The position numbers and the translations under genes are program-made. A stretch of DNA of 64,000 nucleotides from Medicago truncatula (lineage: Eukaryota; Streptophyta; Magnoliopsida; Fabales; Fabaceae), in assembly GCF_003473485.1 (NCBI RefSeq), contig NC_053045.1:53548494-53612493 (forward strand). The letters run 5' to 3'. Positions within the stretch are counted from its first letter, which is position 1, and every line of letters starts with the position of its first letter. Under the pieces are notes generated by a model. The model did no database searches. It was given only the letters and a program-made list of their open reading frames with translations, and had not been told where the DNA came from. Shown here piece after piece: positions 1 to 11,971 of the stretch.

Positions 1-400
1 ATGACCAAGATTTCTCTAATTCAAGAAAGAAAGAAAAAAAATCAGAATAGAGCAGAAAGGCTTCTGTTTAATTGGAAGACATGGAACACAACATAGCAAA
101 ATATAGATATAACCAACGTTATCCTGGCTACCTCAAATGTGTGAATTTAAAAAAGCACAGAATAATAAACAAGAAAATGGAAATATGAACAAATCAAGAT
201 AGCAGACCTTTTAATTTCATCTAAATTAACCACACTTAGTAAAGCAAAAAAATTGGAAGTAAAACAAGGGTTTTCAAGTTAACAAAACTGCTAAAACAAA
301 AACAGTATATCAGAACAGGTACAGCTACATACATATCTCAGTAGTCATGGCACAATACAGGAACAGAACAGGTTATTATATTATATTCATAAAAACATAC

Positions 401-2215
401 ATTTGGTTTTCTTCCTCTGGTTGAAAGTTTTGATCTGGGTTTTGTGTTCTTTGAAGTTCCTTTTTTATCAACAGGTTGATTTGAAATCTTCTTCTTATCT
501 CTACCCACCTGCTCATTCTCTTTACCGGCATTATCCTCATTTTCCTCAAAATATTGAGAACTAGACTCTTGTGCATAAGAATCACCATCTCCAATATTGA
601 TTACATTCTTCTCATATTTGCCATTAGTAGGCACATTAGTTTCATCCCCATTTTTCCCACCCTTCTCTTTCTTTGCTCTACGTTTCTTTTTTGCAGGCTT
701 TCGGTTGTTATATTCCATAGCACCAACCCCATCATTCTCATTCTCACTCTCAATTTGAGTCGGAGTTTCAGAAACCTCGGGCTTGTGTGTTGAAGCACTG
801 GGTTTTCTGCTCTTACGTCCAGCCAGCATTGCTTCAAGAACCCCAATTTCATCATCATCAACATCGTCATCGTTGCCATCATTCTCATCAAAATCAAACC
901 GGCCCTTGTGCCCAGATACCATTGTTTCAAGAACATCATTCTCATCATCATCGTCGTCATTAACAACAAAATCAACTGACGCACCAGTCTCCTCCCCATC
1001 TTTTGCATGCTCAGCATCAAAAAATTCATCATCGTCACCATCATCATTCAGCTCAACCCCATTTGCACTCTCCTCATCTGCAACATTAAGACTGTCTCGA
1101 ATCCTCTCCTCCAAATCATCAACCCTAACTCCATCCTCCTCACTTTCCAATCTCTCCTCATCAACTCCTTCTCTTTCACTTTCACCTTCCTCATCCACCT
1201 CAGCTTCTAACTCCTCTTCATCATCAAGTGAATCCTTGAACTCGGCAACTTTCTCCTTATGCTTCTTACTCTGCTCATGATTCTTCCATTGCTTCTCACT
1301 CTTAAACTTCTTCCCACACAACACACAATAAAACTCCTTCTCATCTTTCTTCTCAGACTCATCATCCTCGTACAAATCCTCAACCTCTTCCTCATCAACC
1401 TTAGCCCAATCAGGCTCCTCATAAGCCATAGCCCTCTCCTTCCTCTCCATCTCCAACTTCCTTTTCCTCTCCTTCTCCTCCTCTTTCTTCTTCTCCATCT
1501 CCAAATTCTTCTTCACCTTCATATCAATCACTCTCTTATCCCTCTTCTTCACAAAATCAGCCAACTTCCTCACAGTATCATTATACTCCCTCTTCGCCTT
1601 CCTCCTCACCTTATTATTCTCTTCCTCCATCAACCTCCGTGACTTCCTATTCGGACCCGCCATAGCATCATACTCATCCGCCCAACAAAAATCCATAACA
1701 GTCGAAAATCCCAACCAATAACTATAAAAGGCCGTAACCTGCGCATAAGGACTATCCAAGTTCCCCATAAGAGGAGCTTGTCTAACAGAATCAATCCCTA
1801 AACCTAATTTCTTAGCAAAATTAATCTCATTCGCCTGAATTTTATCAAACACATCAGAATAAACCTTATAGAAACCCTTACCGGAATCCGAAAACCCAGA
1901 ATAAACGGTATTCGAGAAAAACGAAAACAGGTCAGGGACAACGGAATTAGACTTGGAATTTGGATCGGAGAAGAGGATTTGAGAACGGTGGGAATCGTAC
2001 CAAGCTCGTTCCTTTGGATCGGAGAGAACCTCATAAGCGTGTTGTAGCTCCTGAAATTGAGCGGTGGCTTCGGATTGAGAGAGGCCTGATTTGACGAGCT
2101 TGTCGGGGTGGCGTTGGAGGGCGAGTTTCCGGTAAGCTGATCGGAGTTCTTCTGGTGAGCATTCGCGAGGTAGACCGAGAACTTCGTAGTGGCATCGCTT
2201 CGCCGTCGATGCCAT
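401..2215 (-). CDS. JJJ1/DNAJC21-type J-domain zinc-finger protein (3' end incomplete)
   Basis: The predicted product is a J-domain co-chaperone of the yeast Jjj1/human DNAJC21 type, which acts with Hsp70 in cytosolic maturation of the 60S ribosomal subunit. Seen: an ATG at 2215 opens a J domain (about residues 8-75, HPD at 36-38). A charged region with a long K/E helix follows (about 185-265), then a U1-type C2H2 finger (C297, C300, H313, H319) and a long Asp/Glu-rich tail. The open frame runs on to 338, but a good donor (AAT|GTATGT) sits at 401/400 and the last 20 codons past it look like intron. I therefore end the exon at 401 (605 codons, phase 0). The upstream extension of the frame uses only TTG, so ATG 2215 is chosen. 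Family members carry a second C2H2 finger at the C-terminus, which is absent here and should lie in an exon to the left. A telo-box sits just upstream of the ATG. Confidence 0.88.
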
Positions 2216-2233
2216 TGTTGCTTCGATGAACAA

Positions 2234-2242
2234 TTAGGGTTT
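2234..2242 (-). promoter_or_regulatory. Telo-box in the leader of the J-domain gene
   Basis: AAACCCTAA on the gene strand, about 20 bases upstream of the ATG. Telo-boxes are common in promoters and leaders of plant ribosome-biogenesis and translation genes. Similar motifs precede RPA70 and TOM5 here and, in the opposite orientation, the glycine-rich RNA-binding protein. Confidence 0.55.
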
Positions 2243-2494
2243 CGTATTTCGTGTGCTTTTCGTTTTCTCAAAGTTACCCTGAGGTTGACGACGACAGAAG
2301 TCGAAAACAAAACCGTTTTGGGTTTTTACCCCTAATATATATAAATTTTTCTTTTTTGATGAAATAAACATTAGTATAAATTATTACTATTATTATTTTA
2401 CAAAATTAGTACTATATAAATTATTTGTCTTTTTCCGGTAGAATATATATATATAAATTCCTTTCGTAAAAAAAATAAATAAATATAAATTTAT

Positions 2495-2712
2495 GAGAAA
2501 TGATGATTGTAGAACCACTTTTTTAACAATTTTTGGAACAATCATCTCTTTCATACTTACATGTGATTTTATTCTTTATCTTCTTCTTTCTCTCTCTATT
2601 TTTTTTTTTTTTGAATCAGCAAAATATTATTAACCAACAAGCCCGTGCAAGAAAGAGGAAAAGTGGATGTCACAAAAGTTGTTTAAAATTGGATGTACAA
2701 ATATCACTCCTC
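2495..2712. mobile_element. Mutator-like MITE, family A copy 1
   Basis: A 218-bp element with inverted ends (GAGAAATGAT... and ...ATATCACTCCTC) flanked by a perfect 9-bp duplication TAAATTTAT (2486-2494 and 2713-2721). A 9-bp duplication is typical of Mutator-like elements. Two related copies lie at 12679-12861 and 39874-40056; this copy is in the opposite orientation relative to their internal T-rich block. No coding capacity. Confidence 0.85.
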
Positions 2713-2721
2713 TAAATTTAT

Positions 2722-3476
2722 ATGGATTGACTTTTGTCCCACAAACTTATCTCACTTGGCACAACATGCATAATATATAACATGGGTTCAAGCTTCAGTC
2801 ATCTCACTTATTCATCTTAAAAATAAGAATTTTTTATTATGCACATGATATTTTGACTTTGATTTGACGCGTCCAATTTAACCACTCATTATGCGATTGA
2901 AACATGGTAAGATTAAGACTGCTTCCCATGTCCTTTAGTTGTAGAGTTTTTTTTTTTTTTTTGATATGTTTGGGACTCACATGTTTAAGAGTATTCGTTT
3001 AACTTCCTTTATTTTTTGGGTTTTACCTATTTTTTGCTTGAACTTATGGATAGTTTATAAATAACACTCAACCTAACATAATTTCATCTTTAAAAGAAAA
3101 AATTGTGATGACTTACACATGACCTATAACAAACAAATACTTCAAAAATGTAATATCATGTACTTGTGGTTGGAGTACCTGGGAAAAAAATTCATACTTT
3201 AAAATATGAAAAATATTTAAGTGATGTTAGGTTTTAGTGACTTTGGTAAAATATAATAATACATCTATGATTAAAATAAATTATTTTCATAAAAAATAAC
3301 AATTGGTTAAGAAAGAAATAAAGACAAAGTCTAATTTCACCAAAATTGAATGTCACCCCTAACCTAAGTAAAACCCATAAAATATCAAACTTATCTCCAT
3401 AAACCTAGCTTAAGCTTACTATTTATTTATTTATTTTGTAAATGGCAAGTATGTTATTCCATTGGCTTCCTCCACG
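2722..3476. other. Intergenic spacer between J-domain gene and GNAT gene
   Basis: AT-rich sequence with poly-T runs (near 2947-2962). It must contain the promoter and leader of the GNAT gene. I see no further gene or defined repeat. Confidence 0.5.
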
Positions 3477-4518
3477 ATGAAGCTAAGCCAGAACCTTAAT
3501 TTACAAACCAACCCACCAATCCAAACCAGAATTCATCGCCTCCCTCTTTCACCAAATATTACAACTTCCCATCTCTTCACACCTCCCCTTCAAAAGAACA
3601 GATTCAAATGCATTACTCTAAAAGCTATCAACGAATCAATTTCATTGCCAACCATGTCCGAAATACTAGAATCATCAAGTGCTCAAAAACTCAACCTTCA
3701 GCTTCAAACTCTAGGACCCTTTTTCAGAATCACAGCAAGGAGTTTGGTAACAGATAATGAGCTTGGAAAAGCTGAGGGATTGGTAAGAATGTGGTTTGGA
3801 AGAGGTAATATTCTTCACTTGGATTCTATTAAACTCCAAAGAGAAACACTTGGAATGGAGAAATCAATATTTGGAATTGGTTTGTATATTGGAGCTGTTG
3901 CTATTAGACATGGATTTGATTGTGGTTGCAAATCAGCTCAATTACTTGCTATCAATGATTCTGATCTTTACCATTCTAAGGTCCTCTTCTTTCCAACCTT
4001 ATCCTTAACTTCACTTTTTATTTTATTTTATTTTTTATTTTGCTATCAAATTTAATAATTATTCGGTTAAACATCTATTCTTTTTTTTAGCATAACTTTT
4101 ATTATAATTTTAAAATGGTTAACACAATTTAAATAAATGGTTAATTGTGTTCAGTAGATAATTAATTAATGTTACATTAATTTCACTAACCACGAAAATG
4201 GATGTGGTTAACCATAATTTGCAGGTGTTCAAACACTTGTAGATTTGAACACTTAATATGAGACGGAGGGAGTAGTATGATGGTACATGGGACTAGTCCT
4301 AGAAGAGTTATTTGATAGTTTTTTTTTTTTTTGTTGAAAAGCAGTTGATTAGGTTCTACACAAGACTTGGGTTTAAACCTGTGTATGAAGTAACTGGCTC
4401 ATCTGTTGGGGATCTAACTCACATGCTTGTCTGGGGAGGTGTTGGTACTCGCATGGATGCCAGTGTTGAAGAACTTATGATAAAATGGTGTAAAAGATTT
4501 AAAAAGACAAGTAAGTGA
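3477..4518 (+). CDS. GNAT-family acetyltransferase, plastid-targeted (two exons)
   Basis: Exons 3477-3980 and 4345-4518 join in phase 0 (donor AAG|GTCCTC, acceptor GCAG|TTG) to give 225 aa. The first ~50 residues are Ser/Thr/Asn/Pro-rich with few acidic residues, as in a chloroplast transit peptide. The remainder is an acyl-CoA N-acyltransferase fold. The segment before the intron (AVAIRHGF..CGCKSAQLLAI) and the one after it (LIRFYTRLGFKPVYEVTGS) form the usual acetyl-CoA-binding helix and the F/Y-x-R-x-GF motif. It resembles the plant plastid GNAT group, most likely the Arabidopsis AT2G06025 type, though that assignment is from memory. Members acetylate protein N-termini and lysines in plastids. 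The open frame extends upstream only to a TTG at 3462, so the ATG at 3477 is taken as start. The intron ends with what looks like a broken Stowaway MITE. Confidence 0.8.
4262..4276. repeat. Possible Stowaway terminus in GNAT intron
   Basis: GACGGAGGGAGTAG resembles the right end of Stowaway MITEs (reverse complement begins CTCCCTCCGTC). No matching left end is visible, so this is at most a truncated element within the intron. Confidence 0.35.
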
Positions 4519-4987
4519 TTCTGATATCATTTCTTATATATGTTGCATAAGATGGATGATGCATATGTCTGTAAAACATGTCTATTTCAATGATTATATA
4601 GCTATAGCATACAAAAGAATACATTATATATGTCAAGATATCTTTTAGCAAAGGATACTCATAATGTTTTCCTGTCCTAATTGTATATCATGATAATTAT
4701 CTTTGTAACATTTATTCATTGATCATTTTTACATTTGAAAGTTTGATCTGCTGCCTCAGGTGTACGCGAAATACCGAAGTAGCATGCATTATACACCCAA
4801 AATTACAAGTTACAATGATCAATGTGAAGGACTTCTATTGATGTATAGTTGTATATTCTTCCATTTTTCAATTGCCAAACCGCTCATATATATTTACAGA
4901 TTCTCTGGCAAAATAGAAAGGTAACTTCTCAAGATTCTGAAGGTACGCTTTCCTATTTGAGGAATTGATGCAATCCTTCAAAAATGT

Positions 4988-7900
4988 TTAGTAATTTTCC
5001 TTGTGGAAAACAAATCTAGTTGTGGTTTTGGTGGAAAATTTGGTGCACAAATTCTTCAACTCTGTTGCTAAGTTAGATGGTCCACAATAAAAAACTCCTG
5101 TAGTAGGAAATCCACATAGTTAGAACTTAAAAGATAATATAGAATGATGTCTATTTCAATCATTAACTTAAATAATATAGAATGATGACAAAGTATGCTA
5201 AGTTAATGACATGTATAATTTAGCATACTTTTTTAAATATACATAATGATATTTTTCTCACCAATCTTAGCTTCCACATGCTTGCGAGCCAATCTGGAAA
5301 ATATGTTGGACCAGTTTGGTCGAGCAAAATGTGTGTGAATCTGAAAATTCAGAGACAAAATCACTATATTTTTTCATAATTTGTCTGTACATATAATGGC
5401 CAAAGTTAAGGATAAGATGCACTTACAGGAGTCCTAGAAACTATGTCAGTGCCATTCTTAGCATGATGTAAAGCTTGAATGACACTTAGCAAAGCCGAAC
5501 GAACATCTCCCTCAGGATATACACTAGTCAGGAAATTATGCATCTCCACAACCGACTTAAACATTCAAGAAAATTATAATGGTCAGAAAATGATTGAAGA
5601 TTTTAATTATGCATCTTTATGATAAATTGCATCAGGAATACATACCTGCTGTTTTGTTGAATTTGCTATTTCCTTCATTACATCTCTAAACCAATCAAAG
5701 GAGTTTTGTTCTCTTGTAACCCAATATAAATATGCTTTTGATGGTGAACCTTTTGTTGAGCTGCATTCTCTGAGACCACTCTATTTTCAAATGCCCAAAT
5801 GTGTCATTTATTTCATGGAACAGAAGTGGAGCAATTGAATTTTAGTGAATGCAGTAAATATCACACACAAGAAGAAAAAAATATTATTAGCAAAACAAAA
5901 GAAGCTTACATGATTACTTTGTTGTGATGTCTGGACACCATTAGCAACATCTTTGAGGATGCTAATGAAAGGTGTAGCTCCTATGCCAAGACCAATAAGT
6001 ACTAGAATGTCATACTTTACATGGTCTTGAGAAGCAGAACCATAAGGGCCATCTATGTACAGTTTTGGACACCCTTGCAACCTGGACAACACTGCCTGCA
6101 GAATATTGCAGTAACAATTTTGAGACTGGAAAATTTTGAGAAACCTATAATTCTGCATTTTTTTTAAAATGTAAATTTCTTACCTCTTGGAATAGAGCAT
6201 ATATTTGGTAGCTCCAGTCACCAAGAGTTCTAATGTGCACACTCAGGTACTCGTCTTGTGGTCCTGATGTCAGGGAAAATGGATGCCTGAAAATTTAGGC
6301 AAAATAGATTCAAAAATTGAACATCAATCTTGATTAACTAGTTTCAAACTGCAAGAATGAATTGGATTAATATTAAATGAAAAGGTTGAACTAATACCAT
6401 TGAAAGGGTGAAATTTGGGGGCACTGAATGAATATATACATGCCACTTCTGTACTTAAAACCGTCTGGTTTTTGCATTTTGAGGTACAGAACTTTTCCTG
6501 GATAGAGACTTGCCTGCATGTAAAATCAAAGGAGAAGAACATACTAGTTAATATGAAAAAGAAACTCAAACCAGCAGCTTTTATGAATATTTTGAACATA
6601 AAAAAGTTGATAAAAATACCTTCATAACATCAACTTCATAAGATCCTGATCTAATGGCTCGAAAGATCCTCTCTCCAGCATACAATAAAACTGGAAAAGC
6701 AATGTACATCCATGTCTGCATGTAGTAAGATAAATATATAGGAAATGAAAATCTACACAAAAATTAGTGCTACTTTCAAGAGTTTTAGTAACATTTACTG
6801 CTGTCTTAGGCATGTTAAGTGGTAGACAGTAACAATCATGCAGTAGACTAGTGACGAGAAATTGAGAACTTTAATTAATTTAGTAAACATGATTCAACAA
6901 ATGAAAAATGTTGCATATACTTCAATATTCATTTGCTAAATTGGATGTCTTATAAAACACTAAGCTTGAATAATTCAGTTCTTTTAACCATGTTATAGGT
7001 GTAAATTATCACCTACTTCGTGGATGACTAATTTCTATCATAGAGTCTAACCGTATTTCGTAGAGTCTAGTCTCCCTTTCAACGTAATGTTAGTAATACA
7101 AACATTAGATTTTTATTTAGATCAAGCAAAGTGGCAAGGATGGAAAATGGAAAAAAGACAGAGAAGCTTACCGTTTTCTCGATCCACTTGTCGGCTAGGA
7201 ACAAGAACATGGAGTGAACAATGAGCAATACGTAGACAATGACAAACAAGTGGTGAGAATACCAAAAGGTGTTGTATCCGGTGACCCTTCTGATGGACAA
7301 GGGCAACACAGGTGAACGACGCCTTGGCCACTTTGTTGCAAGTGAAAATGCAATGGCCATTATCAGCACCATGCCAATCCCACTTGCAACTTCTGTTGTG
7401 GCCAAAATTTCCATGTAGGTAGGTTGGTGGTAGCCAAATCCTGCGGCTATTGTTTGTCGAAAAATTGATTTGTCTGAATCACTGATTCTTGGGAAATCAC
7501 ATGTAAGGTGTGTCCCTCCATGCAATATCACACCCACCACTATTCCTCCAGCAATAAGCTGCATATATATATCCCAGAAGCAAAATATCATGTACTTATG
7601 TTATTTTTCAAATGGATTTCAATTTCAATGTCACAATATATGGGTTTTGAGTTTCGACATATCTCACCAAAAATAATTGTTGTTTGTATATAACAGGAGA
7701 GGTTTTCACAACTCTTTTGTTGTACTTAAAAACGAAAATAGACTCGAAAGTTAATGTGTTGTACTACTAAATCTTACCAATATTTTATGTAGACGTTAAC
7801 ATAGTTTTTTAATAATAAAAATTAAGTGATGTTTAATATATAGATCTTGATTTGGTAAACATCTTAATTTGCAGCTTATAGCATAAATGTTTATCATGAT

Positions 7901-10483
7901 AAATGTTTATGTATAAGTTATTCCTATAACAAAAACTAAAATAAAGCTAAATTGTTTACGTAGAAACTATAAATTGTTTTCGTAAACTATTTTCAAATAA
8001 GTTTTTCCAAACAATTTCACAAAATTTATGTGAGTCAATAAATTCAAACAAGTCAACTCAGACATATACATAAACATAGTACATAAGTTGTACATTATCA
8101 GTTATAGTGTAAATATTTAAGGTTGTCTCATAGTGGTATATGGCCTAGACCAATTTTTCTTAATAAATAGTACGTACTAAATATTTTTTTAAAGTATATT
8201 TAGCTAAAAAAAAAATTATATATTAAAATAGAACTTAATCGTATTGGCCAATTAATTACATAGTCTATTCAAAAATATGTTACTAGTATATTGTTTGCTG
8301 CATTTAAATGTGTTTACATGAATGCTAACATGGTAAATAGTAGTTAGTCCACCCATACACAGCAATCAATTTTGTTGACAATTATTATTATTTTACACGA
8401 GATGGTGGATAAATTAGATCAAGCATGTACCTTATGAAAGTTAATGTTGTCATTAAAAGGAATGACATAGTTAAGACGGGGATCATTGCGAAGCCAAGTG
8501 ATTGTATTTCTACAAACAGGAAGAAGAATAAGAGCCATGTTGAGTTTCAATGTCTCAGCTGCACCTTTAGCTGTTGGAAGACAATAACCCATTACTTCAA
8601 ATCCTGATCTTTTACTATACTGATCAAATTTCCAACCAAACAAACCAAAGCAACCAACCAACCATAACACAACAACCCAACTACGTCGCCAGTATGTCCT
8701 AAACAACACTTCCACTTTTGACATTGGTTCTTGTTCTTGTTCTTCACAATCCTGATTTGTGCTTCCTTGTAATTTCATTGGAGAATATGCTTTTAATAAA
8801 CTTTCTTTGAATAGAGTCTCCATTTCAGATATCTACACATGTATATATGTCACGGACATAATAATTGATAGTATACATTTTTCATTAATCATTATTAACA
8901 GCTAGCATATGGTAAATTCTAATGTTGAGGCGGCTAAATTGGAGTAGTACTATAATATAATATAATATAATATATGGTACCTCAATGTAGCCTTTGTTTT
9001 TGTTGTCCACAGATTCCATTATCAAGGCTGCATAGTCTTCTGCTTCATCACGTGTCACCGATAGCTTATTTATGGAAGCGGTTAATAATATTGTCTGTAT
9101 AATATCATCAATTCAATTACTCTTAAAAACATTCAGAATAAGAACTGTATGTGTACACCCCACTTGAAATGATTTTAAAGTTTGTCTCCGGAAGTGCCAA
9201 ATGATCTACATGCTGAATATGACCAATGAACATATGATAATTGAAATGGTGTCAATTGCTACTATATGTTAGTAATGTTTATTAAATTAAATAATGACCT
9301 GCTTTATATCTGTCTCGGTAATTCTTCCGTCCATGTTTCTGTTACACCTATGGTAATTAAACAAAAACAAAGGAAAAATTACATATAGATTTTAGGAATT
9401 GTTAAAATTAATTGAAGTTTTAGTATAGATGATTTTTTTTACATGTCAAAGAACAATCGCATTCTTGAGTTAAAAGAATCATCATTCATCCGTAACCAAA
9501 AATTGTGCAAATCAGTTTTTGTGATATCTGATTTCCATTGCATGCATCCCCGTAGTGCCCTTAACAATTCTCTGGCCAACTCTGGTGATGATTGCATCCC
9601 TATCCCTATAATTAAAATAATGATATAGCCAAACTAAGAGTATAGATATGATTTATTTAAGAAAAGAAAAAATGGTAAAGGAGAATTAAAAATGAAGAAG
9701 TGTTAATTAACAACATTACTCATGATTGAAATAAAATAAAGTATAGGAAAATGAATAATTAAAATGATACAAGTTGTCTTATATAATGGAATTTTAGTGT
9801 ATGCTGAGAACATGGCTAAGGTGGCTAATTAAATTCCTCTATTCATTAATTATTATGGATTCTTATGTTACTTGAACGGTGCCACAAGGCAAACACAAAA
9901 GAACAGACCAAGGACACACATCGAAATAGACTTATCAACGACACCGTTTTTGTCAATCAGCAACGTTACATCAATATCATGCATTATAATTGTGGTAGTA
10001 TCATAATAATGTTAGCATATAAATTAAATGTTAACTTAATTAATTTCATATTTTCTCACCAATGCAAAAGCCAAATTGGGACCATGACACGACAGGTTCA
10101 GGACCATTCCCGGTCCAAGCTACTTGGTTGAACCGGTTTTCTACATCCTTCCACTCCATTATTCCACCTTGATCACCAACAATATCATTGATGAATTTCA
10201 ATCCCATCACTTCAAGTGCTTCATTTTCTGCCACGTGTCCGCATTTTTCAGCTTCATGCAAACCCTTGGACCCGGTTTGAACCGGATAAAATGAATCAAT
10301 GTCATTTTCAACGGTGCAAGAAGAAGAAGAAGAATGAGAATAAGAATAGGAAGATGAATAAGATGATGATGAAGAGGATGGTGATGATTTAAAGAGAGCT
10401 AAGAGAGAAGTTTTGGACTTGACCATGTGTTCATCCATTGATGGGTTTTGAAGAATGAAGTTTTTATGATCACAAGTTAACAT
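4988..10483 (-). CDS. RBOH-type NADPH oxidase, 14 exons
   Basis: Respiratory burst oxidase homologue, a plasma-membrane enzyme passing electrons from cytosolic NADPH through FAD and two hemes to apoplastic O2. Exons: 10483-10060, 9599-9443, 9347-9299, 9094-8981, 8832-8431, 7558-7172, 6715-6620, 6513-6398, 6286-6184, 6095-5910, 5780-5646, 5555-5427, 5340-5262, 5097-4988. All phases agree and give 828 aa. Seen: a Ser/Tyr-rich N-terminus; an EF-hand region (141-250) whose best loop ([12 protein letters not shown]) lacks the usual first Asp and last Glu; first membrane helix near 297-315; heme histidines in NFHK and ILHGGTH (381, 395, 399) and in [11 protein letters not shown] motif HPFSLTS (583-589); NADPH motifs GPYG (632-635), GLGIGATPF (651-659), [21 protein letters not shown]-terminus FHKENY. 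The N-terminus is shorter than in most RBOHs (~850-950 aa). The exact subgroup is not settled. It is convergent with the GNAT gene. Confidence 0.93.
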
Positions 10484-10545
10484 GGAAAGTGAAGTTTTGT
10501 TTTCAACATTTTCTCAATAAAATGTGAAGTGTAATGGTGTAATAA

Positions 10546-11281
10546 AGTTTCTTCCATGGAAAGATCAAGTTAATAGAATTTTTTTTAAAAGGAGCTAGCA
10601 TAGAGTCAATTGAATAATTGCATTCAAGTTTGACCTTGAAGCAGTTAGATGTTAGCTGGAATTTGCAAAATGGATTTGTTTAAAATTGCCTACTAATTCA
10701 AGAACAAGAAAGTAGGCAATTTTCTTTCCATTTCTTTTATACTCTATCTTTTCATGAGTGTATACTTTTATTTTATTTTGTTGGAATTGAGTGGTTGAGT
10801 ATAAGGGAATAGAAAAAATACAAGTATGTTATTGGTTTAATCAAAAGAATAATGTATTATGTGTAATGGTTTGGTGAGAGGGTGTGGAATATGCCATATT
10901 GTTAATTCAAGCTAATTAAGTAGAATTTTTGGTGGATATTAGTCAGATTGTGAATATGGAGAATTAAGTAAGGGCAGGTGAAAGGTTAACAAATCCACTG
11001 CAATGGAAAGCCTGTGATGATATCATGTATGTGCATTCTTGTGTGTTGGTTGATATGTTAGGGGAAAAAGATACTTTACAAAGTTACCATATCATTTTCG
11101 TAACTGCCACTATCAAGAACAGCTCACGGTATTACATAAGACTAAGAATGAAAGAGATAATAATATGTCAAAGTATTCTTTCTATGGGTTTCTAAATGCA
11201 ATTTGGAAGGATCAAATCGGCATAAATGCTATTATTTGGTTAAGAAAGAAACTGTCTTATCGAACTAGTAGTGTGTCACTA
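10546..11281. other. RBOH upstream region
   Basis: AT-rich spacer 5' of the RBOH gene, expected to hold its promoter. No gene or clear repeat seen. Confidence 0.4.
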
Positions 11282-11444
11282 GGGTCTCTTTCGTAACATC
11301 CAAAAAAGAGTTTTTAGCTCTTAGCTTATAGCTTATAAGCTCGTTTAATAAAAAAAAATCTGTTTAGTAACACTTCAATTAGCTTATCAGCTAAAAGCTA
11401 TCAGTTAGCTTATCAGTTATCCGCTATTTTTACCAAACAGAGCC
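11282..11444. mobile_element. Tourist/Harbinger-like MITE, family B copy 1 (decayed)
   Basis: The ends are related to GGGTCTGTTTGGTAA: left GGGTCTCTTTCGTAA, right TTTACCAAACAGAGCC. The interior is built of repeated AGCTTATAGC/GCTTATAAGC palindromes. Larger copies with the same ends lie at 40852-41576 and 51102-52619. The left end and the 3-bp duplication are degraded here. Confidence 0.6.
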
Positions 11445-11587
11445 TATGTCTCCAGACTTTTATGCTTGAATGTTTGACTAAAATACTCCTACTCATCACA
11501 TAAGATGCATGCATATGCTAACAGGTGTCTAATTCTCTGGTGCACTGTTAACATCTTAAATAGTACTAAATTTTATGAAAATTTATA

Positions 11588-11867
11588 CTCTATGTTTCAC
11601 AATGAGTATCGTTTAAAGTTTTGACGCATAGATTAAGAAATGGAATAAAATAATCATTAGACATAACACTTTTACTAAGCTGCCCTTACATTATAAGAAT
11701 AAGACAAACTTAAAGTTGCATTAAAAATTGTATGAGAGAAAAGTTTGAGTATTTATCAAGGATAAAGTTGGAAGAAAAAATTAAAGTTGTATTGAAAATG
11801 TAAAGTGACATTCATTTTAAAATAAATTATTTTGGTTAAAATGACACTCATTTTAAAACGGATGGAG
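11588..11867. mobile_element. Stowaway (Tc1/mariner) MITE
   Basis: A 280-bp element flanked by TA. Left end CTCTATGTTTCACAATGAGT, right end ACTCATTTTAAAACGGATGG, then AG. The two ends are imperfect inverted repeats matching the Stowaway CTCC(C)TCCGTTTC type terminus. Non-coding. Confidence 0.7.
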
Positions 11868-11971
11868 TATAATTAATAAATTGAAATCAAATTATTTGAC
11901 TTTTTTAAACAATAAATTTTAAATTTAGAATCTTTAAAAGATGTCCTACGATGATTATGAACAAAACTATT

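Noticed and set aside
783-1280. 165-codon Ser-rich frame on the plus strand
   Set aside because: It is the antisense of the Asp/Glu-rich tail of the J-domain gene; composition follows the complement of GAT/GAA codons.
1804-2310. 168-codon minus-strand frame overlapping the J domain in another frame
   Set aside because: No domain; the overlapping frame carries an unmistakable J domain with HPD.
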